From the NCBI GenBank assembly GCA_030673265.1, contig DAOVJK010000020.1:1-19159 (forward strand): a DNA stretch of 19,159 nucleotides, written 5' to 3'. Positions 1 to 6,732 of this stretch are shown in pieces. The position numbers and the translations under genes were made by a program. The DNA is from Pseudomonadota bacterium. Lineage in GTDB: Bacteria > Desulfobacterota > Desulfobulbia > Desulfobulbales > JAGXFP01. How positions within the stretch are numbered: position 1 is the stretch's first letter; every line of letters begins with the position of its first letter. The notes beneath the pieces are model-generated. The model was not told the origin of the DNA. It ran no database searches and saw nothing but the letters and a program-made list of their open reading frames with translations.

Positions 1-1
1 C

Positions 2-844
2 CCCAACACCGTCGATTTGGCCAAGCTAACCGCACTGCGAAACCACGGCGGTAACCGCCTGAGCATCGGCATCCAGTCCTTTAGCGATCAGACCCTGGCC
101 CGGATCGATCGCAGCCACACCGTGGCGGAAGGAATCGCAGCGGCTTACTGGGCCCGGGAGGCCGGGTTTAATAATTTGAACCTGGACCTGATCTACGGCC
201 TGCCCGGCCAAACCGTCGCAGAGTGGCAAGAGACCCTGGAGGAGGCTTTAGCGCTTAAGCCCGATCATCTTTCGGCCTACCAGTTGAGCATCGACCCCGG
301 CTCCCGTTTTGCCGAAAGGGTCGAACAAGGCAACCTGCAACTACCTGATGATGATCAGGTGGGGATGATGGCCGAAGATACCTTGGCAATTATGGGTAGC
401 AGCTCCCTTGAACGTTACGAGATCTCCAATTACGCCCGCCCCGGTCATCGTTGCCGCCACAACCTGATCTATTGGCATAACAGCCAGTATCTGGGGTTAG
501 GCGCCGGAGCAGTTGCCAACTGGTCTGGTCTGCGAATCCGCAACACCCCCAACCCGAAACTCTACGCTAGAAGATTGCTGAACGAAGAACCAGCCTGGCT
601 GGAAACCGAAGCCCTGCCCCGGGAGGCATCATTCCGGGAAACGGTGATTATGGGCCTGCGACTCCCCGAAGGCATTAATTTAACCAGCCTGCAAGAAAGG
701 TTCGGCCTTGATCCAGAAGAATATTACGGTGAGACTCTCCAGACACTGATAAGACGAAAGATGATAGAGATTAAGCTCGGCAGGTTGCGACTGACCGAAG
801 CCGCGTTGCCATTTGCCAATCAAGCCCTGGCGGAATTGGTCTAG
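2..844 (+). CDS. hemW: HemW-like radical SAM protein (3' part, 5' end outside window)
   Basis: This is the C-terminal part of a HemW/HemN-like protein. The frame is open from base 2, so the N-terminal radical SAM region with its CxxxCxxC cluster motif lies upstream of the window. Visible family motifs are the NPNTVD stretch at the very start, RLSIGIQSF, NLDLIYGLPGQT and HLSAYQLSIDPG, then ERYEISNYARPGHRCRHN and YWHNSQYLGLGAGA, and a C-terminal winged-helix-like tail (FRETVIMGLRLPEGI). HemW proteins are related to oxygen-independent coproporphyrinogen oxidase, but many act as heme chaperones or heme-binding proteins rather than true oxidases. The gene is followed 104 nt later by radA on the same strand. 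The family call is firm; the exact activity cannot be settled from the C-terminal part. Confidence 0.9.
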   Translation, partial: PNTVDLAKLTALRNHGGNRLSIGIQSFSDQTLARIDRSHTVAEGIAAAYWAREAGFNNLNLDLIYGLPGQTVAEWQETLEEALALKPDHLSAYQLSIDPGSRFAERVEQGNLQLPDDDQVGMMAEDTLAIMGSSSLERYEISNYARPGHRCRHNLIYWHNSQYLGLGAGAVANWSGLRIRNTPNPKLYARRLLNEEPAWLETEALPREASFRETVIMGLRLPEGINLTSLQERFGLDPEEYYGETLQTLIRRKMIEIKLGRLRLTEAALPFANQALAELV

Positions 845-948
845 CCCCCGGAGGAGAAGTTTCAAGCCGGCAACTAATTGCAGCTCCTTGCGGCAGGTAC
901 AGGACGATAAGCAAAAAATGAACAAATCATAATTTCAGGTAAAAAATC

Positions 949-2304
949 ATGGCGAAAGAAAAATCAACTATCTTCCTCTGCGGTAATTGCGGTAATGATT
1001 TCAGTCGCTGGCACGGCCAATGTCCCGATTGCGGAGAATGGGACACCATCAAAGAAAGCCGTCTGGCGCCCCCCGTTGCCAAGGGCCGCTACGGCTACGC
1101 AGGCGAACGGGCCGAAGTCAAGACCATGGCCGAGGTCGAGACCAGCTCCTCGCCCCGTTTCACCACGGAACTGACTGAATTTGACCGGGTGTTGGGCGGT
1201 GGCGTGGTGCCTGGTTCGGTGGTCCTGATCGGCGGTGACCCCGGCGTCGGCAAATCTACCGTTCTTCTACAGGTCTGCTGCAAACTGGCGATGAGCATGA
1301 AGGTTCTTTACGTCACCGGCGAAGAATCCCTGCAACAGATCAGTATGCGCGCCAAAAGATTAGGCCTGCCTGGCGACAAGCTTTTACTCCAGGCCGAAAC
1401 CCGGGTCGAGGAAATCTGCGAGACCGCCCGCCATGAACAGCCGCAAGTCATGGTTATCGATTCAATCCAGACCATGCAGGCAGCCCAAGTCAACTCAGCC
1501 CCCGGCAGTGTCTCCCAAGTACGAGAATCGGCCGCGATTCTGACTAAATTTGCCAAGCACAGCGGTACCGCCATATTCCTGGTGGGCCACGTCACCAAGA
1601 GCGGCGACTTGGCCGGCCCCCGGGTTCTGGAACATATCATCGATGTGGTCTGCTACATAGAAGGCGGCTCTGATAGCCGTTTTCGGATCATCAGGGCCAT
1701 CAAGAACCGTTATGGCGCCGTTAACGAACTGGGCGTTTTTGCCATGACCGACACGGGCTTGAAAGAGGTCAAAAACCCCTCGGCAATCTTTCTCAGCCGG
1801 CAGGACGAAAATATGGCGGGCAGCGCCGTTATGGTGATCTGGGAAGGCAGTCGCCCGTTGCTGGTTGAGATTCAGGCCCTGGTTGATGACAGCTACGGTG
1901 AAAACCCACGCCGGGTTACGCTGGGCCTCGACGCCAACCGTTTAGCCATGCTGCTCGCCGTCATCCATCGTCATGGCAATATTGCGACCTACAACAAAGA
2001 TATTTACGTCAATGTGGTCGGCGGCATCAGGGTCATGGAGACTAGCGCCGACCTGGCCCTGACCCTCGCAGTGGTATCAAGCCTTAAAGACAAACCCCTG
2101 TCCCGCGATCTGGTAGCCTTCGGCGAAGTCGGCCTGGCAGGAGAGATCCGACCGGTGCCCGGCGGCCAGGAAAGGCTCAGGGAGGCCGCCAAACACGGGT
2201 TCAAGCGGGCAATAGTCCCGAAAGGTAACGCTCCGCAACAACCCATCCCCGGCTTGGAGGTAATTGCGGTCAGCAAGTTAAGTGATGCCCTTGAAATTAT
2301 CTAG
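949..2304 (+). CDS. radA: DNA repair protein RadA (Sms)
   Basis: RadA is a RecA-like ATPase and branch-migration factor that helps process recombination intermediates. The 451-residue length is normal for the family. In order it has a four-cysteine zinc finger (Cys11, Cys14, Cys25, Cys28, in CGNCG...CPDCG), a Walker A motif GDPGVGKST at residues 96-104, a Walker B region ending VMVIDSIQT near 167-174, the RadA-specific KNRYG motif at 252-256, and a C-terminal Lon-protease-like domain (GGIRVMETSADLAL, FGEVGLAGEIRPV). The ATG is preceded by an AGGT Shine-Dalgarno-like element. No terminator is obvious directly after the stop. All key motifs are intact, so it should be functional. Confidence 0.97.
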   Translation: MAKEKSTIFLCGNCGNDFSRWHGQCPDCGEWDTIKESRLAPPVAKGRYGYAGERAEVKTMAEVETSSSPRFTTELTEFDRVLGGGVVPGSVVLIGGDPGVGKSTVLLQVCCKLAMSMKVLYVTGEESLQQISMRAKRLGLPGDKLLLQAETRVEEICETARHEQPQVMVIDSIQTMQAAQVNSAPGSVSQVRESAAILTKFAKHSGTAIFLVGHVTKSGDLAGPRVLEHIIDVVCYIEGGSDSRFRIIRAIKNRYGAVNELGVFAMTDTGLKEVKNPSAIFLSRQDENMAGSAVMVIWEGSRPLLVEIQALVDDSYGENPRRVTLGLDANRLAMLLAVIHRHGNIATYNKDIYVNVVGGIRVMETSADLALTLAVVSSLKDKPLSRDLVAFGEVGLAGEIRPVPGGQERLREAAKHGFKRAIVPKGNAPQQPIPGLEVIAVSKLSDALEII

Positions 2305-2618
2305 TGTTTGCCCGCAATGATATCTGCTTCGGAAACAACGCGTCAAGGTTCTCCCTGAAAACTGATCACCACCAACTGATCTGAGACCAATATTCATTTT
2401 TTATTAGATGTTCAATATGCAAAATAATCCGCTGCAATGCGGCAACCGCCAGCAGAAGGCGACCGGTCTTTAAGAGAGGGCTACCTTTTTTCTGAAATAG
2501 TCAAGAGCCTGCGGGGCAGGCATCAATCTTTAAACAACTGCAACCTGCGCCAATTACCATTGTTGACAACAGTTAACCAGGTATAGTTTTTTGTACCCCA
2601 GCCCATAAAACGATACAA

Positions 2619-2634
2619 GTATAAAAATTTATAC
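2619..2634. promoter_or_regulatory. Palindrome upstream of the sigma-54 promoter (possible activator site)
   Basis: GTATAAA at 2619-2625 and TTTATAC at 2628-2634 form perfect 7-bp arms around an AA centre. The site lies about 105-120 nt before the predicted start at about 2739, the usual distance for enhancer-binding activators of sigma-54. The sequence shows only the symmetry; the role is inferred. Confidence 0.35.
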
Positions 2635-2712
2635 CGTCGCCGTCGCCTCCAAAATACCGCAAAAACCCGTAACACCCCGATTTTATTCAACTTGCAGCAA
2701 CAAACCTTCCCT

Positions 2713-2729
2713 TGGCATGCCGCTTGCAT
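2713..2729 (+). promoter_or_regulatory. Sigma-54 (-24/-12) promoter
   Basis: The bases TGGCATG-CCGC-TTGCAT match the sigma-54 consensus TGGCAyG-N4-TTGCA at every conserved position. The GG (2714-2715) and GC (2726-2727) are correctly spaced for -24 and -12. The predicted start is about 2739. Downstream there is only a short non-coding segment, the terminator at 2773-2809 and then the tRNA genes. A sigma-54 promoter needs an enhancer-binding activator, so transcription should be conditional. Confidence 0.75.
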
Positions 2730-2738
2730 TCAATAAAG

Positions 2739-2809
2739 TAAATCGAGAAATTTCCATCTCTCTTTCCCCCTTAAACCGGTCGAGTTCCCCCTCGACCGGT
2801 TTTCTTTTT
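2739..2809 (+). ncRNA. Candidate sigma-54-dependent small RNA (~70 nt)
   Basis: The segment runs from the start predicted by the -24/-12 promoter to the end of the U-tract of a strong intrinsic terminator. No ORF with a ribosome binding site fits inside. The 5' part is unstructured to the eye (CGAGAAATTTCC...). It contains TTCCCCCT at 2764-2771, repeated exactly in and beside the terminator loop at 2785-2792. C-rich single-stranded seeds are typical of small RNAs that pair with Shine-Dalgarno sequences. It could instead be a short attenuated leader for the tRNA genes, but these have their own promoter. The RNA is inferred from its promoter and terminator, with no transcript evidence. Confidence 0.5.
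2773..2809 (+). terminator. Strong intrinsic terminator
   Basis: AAACCGGTCGAG (2773-2784) pairs perfectly over 12 bp with CTCGACCGGTTT (2791-2802) around a TTCCCC loop, and a T-rich run follows (2801-2809, TTTCTTTTT). It is about 470 nt after the radA stop, too far to be the usual radA terminator, but 35 nt after the predicted sigma-54 start. Confidence 0.9.
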
Positions 2810-2826
2810 GCCTAAACGTTCATATA

Positions 2827-2855
2827 TTGACATGACTAATCGGAAATGGTAAACC
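2827..2855 (+). promoter_or_regulatory. Sigma-70-type promoter for the tRNA-Ser pair
   Basis: A consensus -35 TTGACA (2827-2832) is followed after exactly 17 nt by TAAACC (2850-2855) as a moderate -10. The predicted start is about 10 nt before the first tRNA. It lies just after the terminator of the candidate small RNA, so the tRNA pair appears to be a separate transcription unit. Confidence 0.6.
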
Positions 2856-2871
2856 CTTTCTACTTCAAGCT

Positions 2872-2957
2872 GGAGGAATGGCCGAGTGGTTGAAGGCGGC
2901 GGTCTTGAAAACCGTTGAACGAAAGTTCCGTGGGTTCGAATCCTACTTCCTCCGCCA
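2872..2957 (+). tRNA. tRNA-Ser (anticodon UGA)
   Basis: An 86-nt class II tRNA. The acceptor stem GGAGGAA (from 2872) pairs with TTCCTCC (2947-2953), followed by discriminator G and an encoded CCA (2955-2957). The anticodon loop CTTGAAA (2904-2910) puts TGA at 2906-2908, reading UCA. The long variable arm and the TTCGAAT T-loop are typical of tRNA-Ser. A second tRNA-Ser begins 14 nt later. Confidence 0.97.
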
Positions 2958-2971
2958 TATTTTTTACAACC

Positions 2972-3063
2972 GGAGAGATGACCGAGTGGCTGAAGGTGCT
3001 CGCCTGCTAAGCGAGTGTGGGGGTTATACTCCACCGAGGGTTCGAATCCCTCTCTCTCCGCCA
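2972..3063 (+). tRNA. tRNA-Ser (anticodon GCU)
   Basis: A 92-nt class II tRNA. The acceptor stem GGAGAGA pairs with TCTCTCC, then discriminator G and encoded CCA (3061-3063). The anticodon stem CTCGC/GCGAG closes the loop CTGCTAA, giving anticodon GCT at 3006-3008, which reads AGC/AGU. The long variable arm and TTCGAAT loop fit tRNA-Ser. A T-run follows directly, and a looser hairpin lies at 3108-3158. Confidence 0.97.
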
Positions 3064-3440
3064 GTTTTTTCTTTAAGAGACTGACATCATTTAGATATTG
3101 GTCGTTGAAAAAGCCTTTTCGTCGAAACTAGTACATTTTGATGAACGAGGCTTTTTTTATGTCATCCAGCTGTCCAGCCCACTTTTACAAAAACAAAAAT
3201 TAAAATCCTACCGCAGTTGGCTTCCACCCAAAACAGGCTTGATTCACTTGGGTTTCGGCATTGTTGCCGCTCAAGCTTGTATGATTGGGCTACCCCTAGT
3301 CCGCATATTGCACGAAGGCTCTGATTTTTCATCTTAATGCTATTGGGATCATTTTTTGGGAGAAAAGAAGCAACTTTTCTCGTTTATCTCGTTTATCCAA
3401 GCATTAAGCTTTTCTTTGCCTAGAATTTTGGCTGGTTTCT
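3064..3440. other. Gene-free stretch after the tRNA pair
   Basis: No convincing gene is seen. A 79-codon plus-strand frame at 3098-3337 shows no family resemblance and begins inside a terminator-like hairpin. The stretch holds that hairpin (3108-3158) and a perfect 8-bp inverted repeat (GAGAAAAG 3360-3367 with CTTTTCTC 3374-3381) followed by two copies of a CTCGTTTAT motif. Since it abuts a transposase remnant it may be part of a decayed element, but no IS ends could be identified. Confidence 0.5.
3108..3158 (+). terminator. Possible intrinsic terminator of the tRNA unit
   Basis: AAAAAGCCT at 3108-3116 can pair with the AGGCTTTTT around 3148-3156, and CGT inside pairs with ACG after a small bulge; the hairpin ends in seven Ts (3152-3158). 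The loop is long and the lower stem A/T-rich, so it is weaker than the 2773-2809 terminator. It sits about 45 nt after the second tRNA. Confidence 0.5.
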
Positions 3441-3850
3441 TTAAATCGTATAAAGACGCCGAGATACCTTGTTAAAGAGCAGTTGGTATGGATAGTTACT
3501 CAACATAAGAAAACGTATACACCTTGTGTTCCTGGTGATTACAGCTCCTATCTTGAAGAGTTTGAGACGAATTGTACTACTTTGCGCCCGAGCAAATTCT
3601 GTCCCTTGTAGAGCCAAACTGCGAATCCCTTCTATGGGGATGTCCGCCAAACTTGACGGCAGGAGTCGGAACTGATTGGCGTACCAGGCATGACAACTAG
3701 TTCGATCTGCCAACAAGCCTAACTGCGGTTCTTTGATCCGGTTTTCCATGTCGCCACGAGCGCAGTATAAGTCATCGTGAAGTTTCTGAACTTCACCGGT
3801 GAGGCTACTGACAACAAAACGTGGGTTAGCGAGTGATTTAAACAGGAAGG
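3441..3850 (-). pseudogene. IS1380-type transposase remnant (C-terminal part)
   Basis: Read on the minus strand, the frame gives NPRFVVSSLTGEVQKLHDDL, then YCARGDMENRIKEPQLGL, ADRTSCHAWYANQFRLL and RLKLFKIGAVITRNTRCIRF. This is the conserved C-terminal part of IS1380-family transposases, including the YCARGxMENRIKE segment. Only the last ~130 residues of a protein normally over 400 residues remain. Upstream of about 3850 the frame no longer looks like the family and no N-terminal catalytic region is present. No terminal inverted repeats or target duplication were found. It is a broken, immobile fragment lying between the tRNA pair and the pilin operon. Confidence 0.8.
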
Positions 3851-3918
3851 TGCAAATTACAATTTGACAGCAGGCACTTGGGCGGAAGAAATAAGGCTAT
3901 AGGTAGAAGACTAATCGA

Positions 3919-3947
3919 TCTCGTTGCAATTTGGAGTTGCAACGAGA
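3919..3947 (-). terminator. Hairpin directly after the pilin stop codon
   Basis: TCTCGTTGCAA (3919-3929) and TTGCAACGAGA (3937-3947) form a perfect 11-bp stem with a 7-nt loop, starting 3 nt after the stop of the minus-strand pilin. No U-tract follows, so it is either a weak terminator or a 3'-end stabilising stem for the operon mRNA. Confidence 0.55.
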
Positions 3948-3950
3948 CTC

Positions 3951-4433
3951 TCAATACCGGCAGAAAACCGGAAGAAACCTTGGCGGTATATCGCTGCTGT
4001 TTTCACCAGCCACGCTCATACCCTTTGGAACTGTGGCATACGCATACACCCACGAAACCGGGACCTTGAGCGCATCTTTTACATAGGCAGGACGGATGGT
4101 GACCTTCTTGCCCCTGGCATTTTTATTGATCTTATTGCCTAAGGTTACGTTTATAGCACCGTTTTCAACACCAACAGATGTAACGTAGTTTCCGATAATC
4201 TTTTCAGCAGGTGGCAGTCCTGCTGCGGCGTTATCTGCCGGAAACCTGCCAGTTGCCTTGAAATATTCCGCAACCCCTTCCCTTGCAATTACTGCTATCC
4301 TGAAAGCCTCTTTAGCCTGAGTACGGATCACACGATCTTGATACGAAGGCATCGCCATCGTGGCCAGGATGCTGATAATGGCGATAACGATCATTAGCTC
4401 AATTAAGGTGAAACCCTGCTGACTCTTTCCCAT
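3951..4433 (-). CDS. Type IV pilin (prepilin), last gene of the pilus operon
   Basis: A 160-residue prepilin. A short positive leader MGKSQQG precedes the class III cleavage site, and the mature protein starts FTLIELMIVIAIISILATMA with the conserved Glu at +5. This is the substrate of prepilin peptidase (PilD) and the N-methylation site. The hydrophobic alpha-1 helix is followed by a globular part with the pattern TGRFPADN..AGLPP...IIGNYV..V.VENG.I, shared with the first pilin of the operon. A single Cys lies near the C-terminus (FCRY). The RBS is GGAG, 7 nt before the ATG. The gene follows the PilC-like gene by 42 nt. It is probably a pilus subunit or minor pilin; which one cannot be told from sequence. 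Confidence 0.92.
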   Translation of the reverse strand: MGKSQQGFTLIELMIVIAIISILATMAMPSYQDRVIRTQAKEAFRIAVIAREGVAEYFKATGRFPADNAAAGLPPAEKIIGNYVTSVGVENGAINVTLGNKINKNARGKKVTIRPAYVKDALKVPVSWVYAYATVPKGMSVAGENSSDIPPRFLPVFCRY

Positions 4434-4475
4434 TTTTTTACTCCGAATTGGACAATAAATATCTAGATCACCAGA

Positions 4476-5504
4476 TCAAACAACACTACCCATTTGAAAA
4501 ATAGGCAAGTACATCGCTATTACGATGAATCCGACAATCAAACCAACGCTAATTAATAACATAACATCCAGAAATGAGGTTACGGTGTATAAGGAGTTTT
4601 CAACTTCTTTTTCATAATAATCAGCCAGTTCTTCTAACACGGCCCCCATATCACCGGACTTGGCTCCAACATCGATCATCTGCAGGGCAAGGCCGCTAAA
4701 AATCCCGGAACCACGCAATGCCTCTTTTAGCTGCGCAAAATCTGCTACATTCTCGGCAATTTTCAATAGGCTGCGACGGAAGACCAGATTATTCACAGAT
4801 TGAGCCGCATTTGAAAGGGCAAAGCTGATGGACGTCCCTGCTGACAAATTAATAGAGAGGTTTCGTAAAAAAGCAACCGCAGAACTCCTGGCAATCAACT
4901 TACCGATTATAGGCATAGAGGCCGCCACTTGCGAAGAAAACTTTTCCGACCGGAAAAAAGTTACGATAAGTACCAGAAAGCCAATCAAGATATAAAGAAA
5001 ATTGTTGCGCAAGATATCGCTGATTACAACGACTATCTGTGTCGGCCCGGGAAGGGCTGCCCCAAAATCTGCAAACATATTACTAAAAACCGGAACAACA
5101 AAAACCATTATGAAAGAAAGGAGCAGCAGTGCAATAGACATGATTGTAACTGGATAATATGCTGCCTGGAGAAGCCTTTTATTCAATCGGCTGTATTTCT
5201 CCTGTTCATCGGCCATATTGTTCATTATGCCGGCAAGTTGCTCAGTTGAAGAGCCCTGGCGAAGCATCTCTACCAAAGCTCCGCTGAAAACATCGGGGCG
5301 TCCGGCCAGGGTATCGGCAACGTCCTGGCCACTTGCCAATGAAGCATTGATCCCGTTGATTACCTCTAAAGTTCTTTTGTCCGATTCCTCTTCCGAAAGC
5401 AGCTGAAAGGCATCAGAAAACCCCATGCCGTTTTTAAGAATTATTGCGAGTTGCCGGTAAAGGATCACCTTTGCGGACGGTTTGATTTTCCTCTTAAAGA
5501 TCAT
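4476..5504 (-). CDS. Short PilC/GspF-type inner-membrane pilus assembly protein
   Basis: A type II secretion F-domain protein, the inner-membrane platform on which pilins are assembled. Two F-domain repeats are visible: the first begins YRQLAIILKNGMGFSDAF and ends at the first membrane span (near MSIALLLLSFIMVFVVPVF); the second begins FLRNLSINLSAGTSISFAL and ends with a C-terminal span (VMLLISVGLIVGFIVIAMYL). A middle span lies near FLYILIGFLVLIVTFF. At about 342 residues it is shorter than typical PilC (~400) because most of the N-terminal cytoplasmic segment before the first repeat is missing. I chose the ATG at 5504 because GGAG sits 6 nt before it; an in-frame GTG at 5516 lies within that Shine-Dalgarno region. 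No PilB-type ATPase lies nearby. Confidence 0.88.
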   Translation of the reverse strand: MIFKRKIKPSAKVILYRQLAIILKNGMGFSDAFQLLSEEESDKRTLEVINGINASLASGQDVADTLAGRPDVFSGALVEMLRQGSSTEQLAGIMNNMADEQEKYSRLNKRLLQAAYYPVTIMSIALLLLSFIMVFVVPVFSNMFADFGAALPGPTQIVVVISDILRNNFLYILIGFLVLIVTFFRSEKFSSQVAASMPIIGKLIARSSAVAFLRNLSINLSAGTSISFALSNAAQSVNNLVFRRSLLKIAENVADFAQLKEALRGSGIFSGLALQMIDVGAKSGDMGAVLEELADYYEKEVENSLYTVTSFLDVMLLISVGLIVGFIVIAMYLPIFQMGSVV

Positions 5505-5532
5505 CTTGGTCTCCACTACTTTTCTTTTTGCT

Positions 5533-6069
5533 TCACTGCCATAAATATGGGTAAAGTGAAGAGCTTAAATCTGTCCTGTCTGACCCGGAAAACTTCCAGC
5601 CCGGATACTGGTTTGCATTACCGGCGACGAAGATTACGGGCCCTAACACATCATTTTCCGGCACAGCAAAACGAAACGACAAAGTCTTGCCCTTGATGTT
5701 GTCAAGACCGGGCTGGTCCTCATCACCCCTGTATCCAAGAGTTGCGTGAATTGAGCCATTGTCAATAACAAGCTTGGTCACATAAGTCAGATCCGCCTTA
5801 CTGGTTAACGGCAAATCATCACGATCCAACTCATCGCCCTGCAAGGTAATATTCCGGGGCCATTCGCCGGTAATCGCCCTGTGAAAAACAATCTCAGCCT
5901 TGATTATGCTTATGGCTGGCAATAATTCGGCAGTAAGCCTCGCTTTAGTCAGGTAGTTTTCTAAACAGCCAACATAGGTCATGGCCAACAAACCTATTAC
6001 GCCAATGGCCATCAATAAATCAATAAGCCGCTGGGTCTTATATCCCCTTAATATTGAATGGGACAGCAT
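5533..6069 (-). CDS. Atypical pilin-like protein with degenerate prepilin motif
   Basis: A 178-residue protein between a true pilin and the PilC-like gene. Its N-terminus (SILRGYKTQRLIDLLMAI) resembles a pilin alpha-1 helix: the LIDLLMAIGVIGLLA stretch aligns with LIELMIVIAIIGILA. However, aligned that way the cleavage-site Gly is Thr and Glu+5 is Asp. The globular part retains the family pattern (ITGEWPRN..., KLVIDNGSIHATLGY), so it looks like a diverged paralogue of the two flanking pilins. The ATG starts one base after the upstream pilin's stop (TAA-A-ATG) without an evident RBS, which suggests translational coupling. It may be a minor pilin or initiator that is not processed normally, or an inactivated copy; the open full-length frame favours function. 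Confidence 0.75.
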   Translation of the reverse strand: MLSHSILRGYKTQRLIDLLMAIGVIGLLAMTYVGCLENYLTKARLTAELLPAISIIKAEIVFHRAITGEWPRNITLQGDELDRDDLPLTSKADLTYVTKLVIDNGSIHATLGYRGDEDQPGLDNIKGKTLSFRFAVPENDVLGPVIFVAGNANQYPGWKFSGSDRTDLSSSLYPYLWQ

Positions 6070-6070
6070 T

Positions 6071-6532
6071 TTAATATAATCCCAGCCTGTCTCTTAATGC
6101 TTCCGGCAGGATCTCCCATGTTAGCGGCCCTGAAGGATTGGCGATATTAATAATAGGCCTCAGGGTCATGGTAAGCCCTGGTTCATCGGTGAGATCGTAT
6201 AATCCAGCTAGTGGATCTTGCGGTGAAGGATTCTCGGTGCCGAATAGAACCAGGATATTGCCATTTTCTACCCTGACACCGTCAACGTATTTACCCCTTA
6301 TGGCATTTGGCGCTGGCAAACCAGCCTGCATATTGTTCTCAGGTAATTCACCGGTAAAATCATAGAAGTCGGCAACATCTTTTCTGACTGTTTGGGCAAG
6401 CTCAAACCCTTCTACCAGCCGCGCCCTCTGGATGTAGGTCATATAGGCGGGAATAGCTACGGCAGCGAGAATACCGATTATGGCGACAACAATCATCAGC
6501 TCAATCAGCGTAAATCCTTTTTCATTTTTCAA
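6071..6532 (-). CDS. Type IV pilin (prepilin), first gene of the pilus operon
   Basis: A prepilin whose mature part begins FTLIELMIVVAIIGILAAVA, with a PilD-type cleavage site after KNEKG and Glu at +5. The frame is open further upstream (a Met at 6679 would give 202 residues), but I chose the TTG at 6532: AGGAG lies 7 nt before it, and it yields the usual 6-residue leader (MKNEKG) and a 153-residue product. An ATG at 6556 would put the RBS inside the gene. The globular domain shares the ELPENN..AGLP..AIRGKYV..VRVENGNI pattern with the pilin at 3951-4433. No cysteines are present. It heads a four-gene minus-strand operon. The product is probably a major or minor pilus subunit. Confidence 0.9.
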   Translation of the reverse strand: MKNEKGFTLIELMIVVAIIGILAAVAIPAYMTYIQRARLVEGFELAQTVRKDVADFYDFTGELPENNMQAGLPAPNAIRGKYVDGVRVENGNILVLFGTENPSPQDPLAGLYDLTDEPGLTMTLRPIINIANPSGPLTWEILPEALRDRLGLY

Positions 6533-6732
6533 GACAAATCTCCTCTCGAAACACATAACGAATCTTTCGGGTGGCCATTCATTAATATGAATTACTAAAT
6601 ATGCAGACAGTAACAGATTGTTTGATTCTCTGCATCCACTTACAAGCCCGAAACCACTGGTGAATATTACCCGGATCATTGGCTGACCGGCATTAAAATA
6701 TCAGCAGGTTTACTGAGGAGATCCGTTGAGGC

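Larger units (their letters stand above)
2305..2871. other. 567-nt stretch without a protein gene; holds sigma-54 promoter and sRNA candidate
   Basis: No credible protein gene is present. A 68-codon minus-strand frame at 2523-2729 has low-complexity arginine-rich content and no family resemblance. The stretch holds a small palindrome at 2561-2571 (TGTTG-A-CAACA), a 7-bp-arm palindrome at 2619-2634, a sigma-54 promoter at 2713-2729, a strong intrinsic terminator at 2773-2809 and the promoter of the tRNA genes at 2827-2855. The bases just after radA (2305-2440) show only a weak GATCA/TGATC repeat and nothing I can name. Confidence 0.7.

Noticed and set aside
2563..2587. TTGACA with TATAGT as a sigma-70 promoter
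   Set aside because: The spacing is only 13 nt, too short for a working sigma-70 promoter.
2523..2729. 68-codon minus-strand open frame after radA
   Set aside because: Low-complexity Arg/Trp-rich translation, no RBS, and it runs through the sigma-54 promoter and palindrome.
6071..6679. Long 202-residue version of the first pilin
   Set aside because: The extra N-terminal residues do not resemble a prepilin leader, and the TTG at 6532 has a well-placed AGGAG and gives a normal leader.
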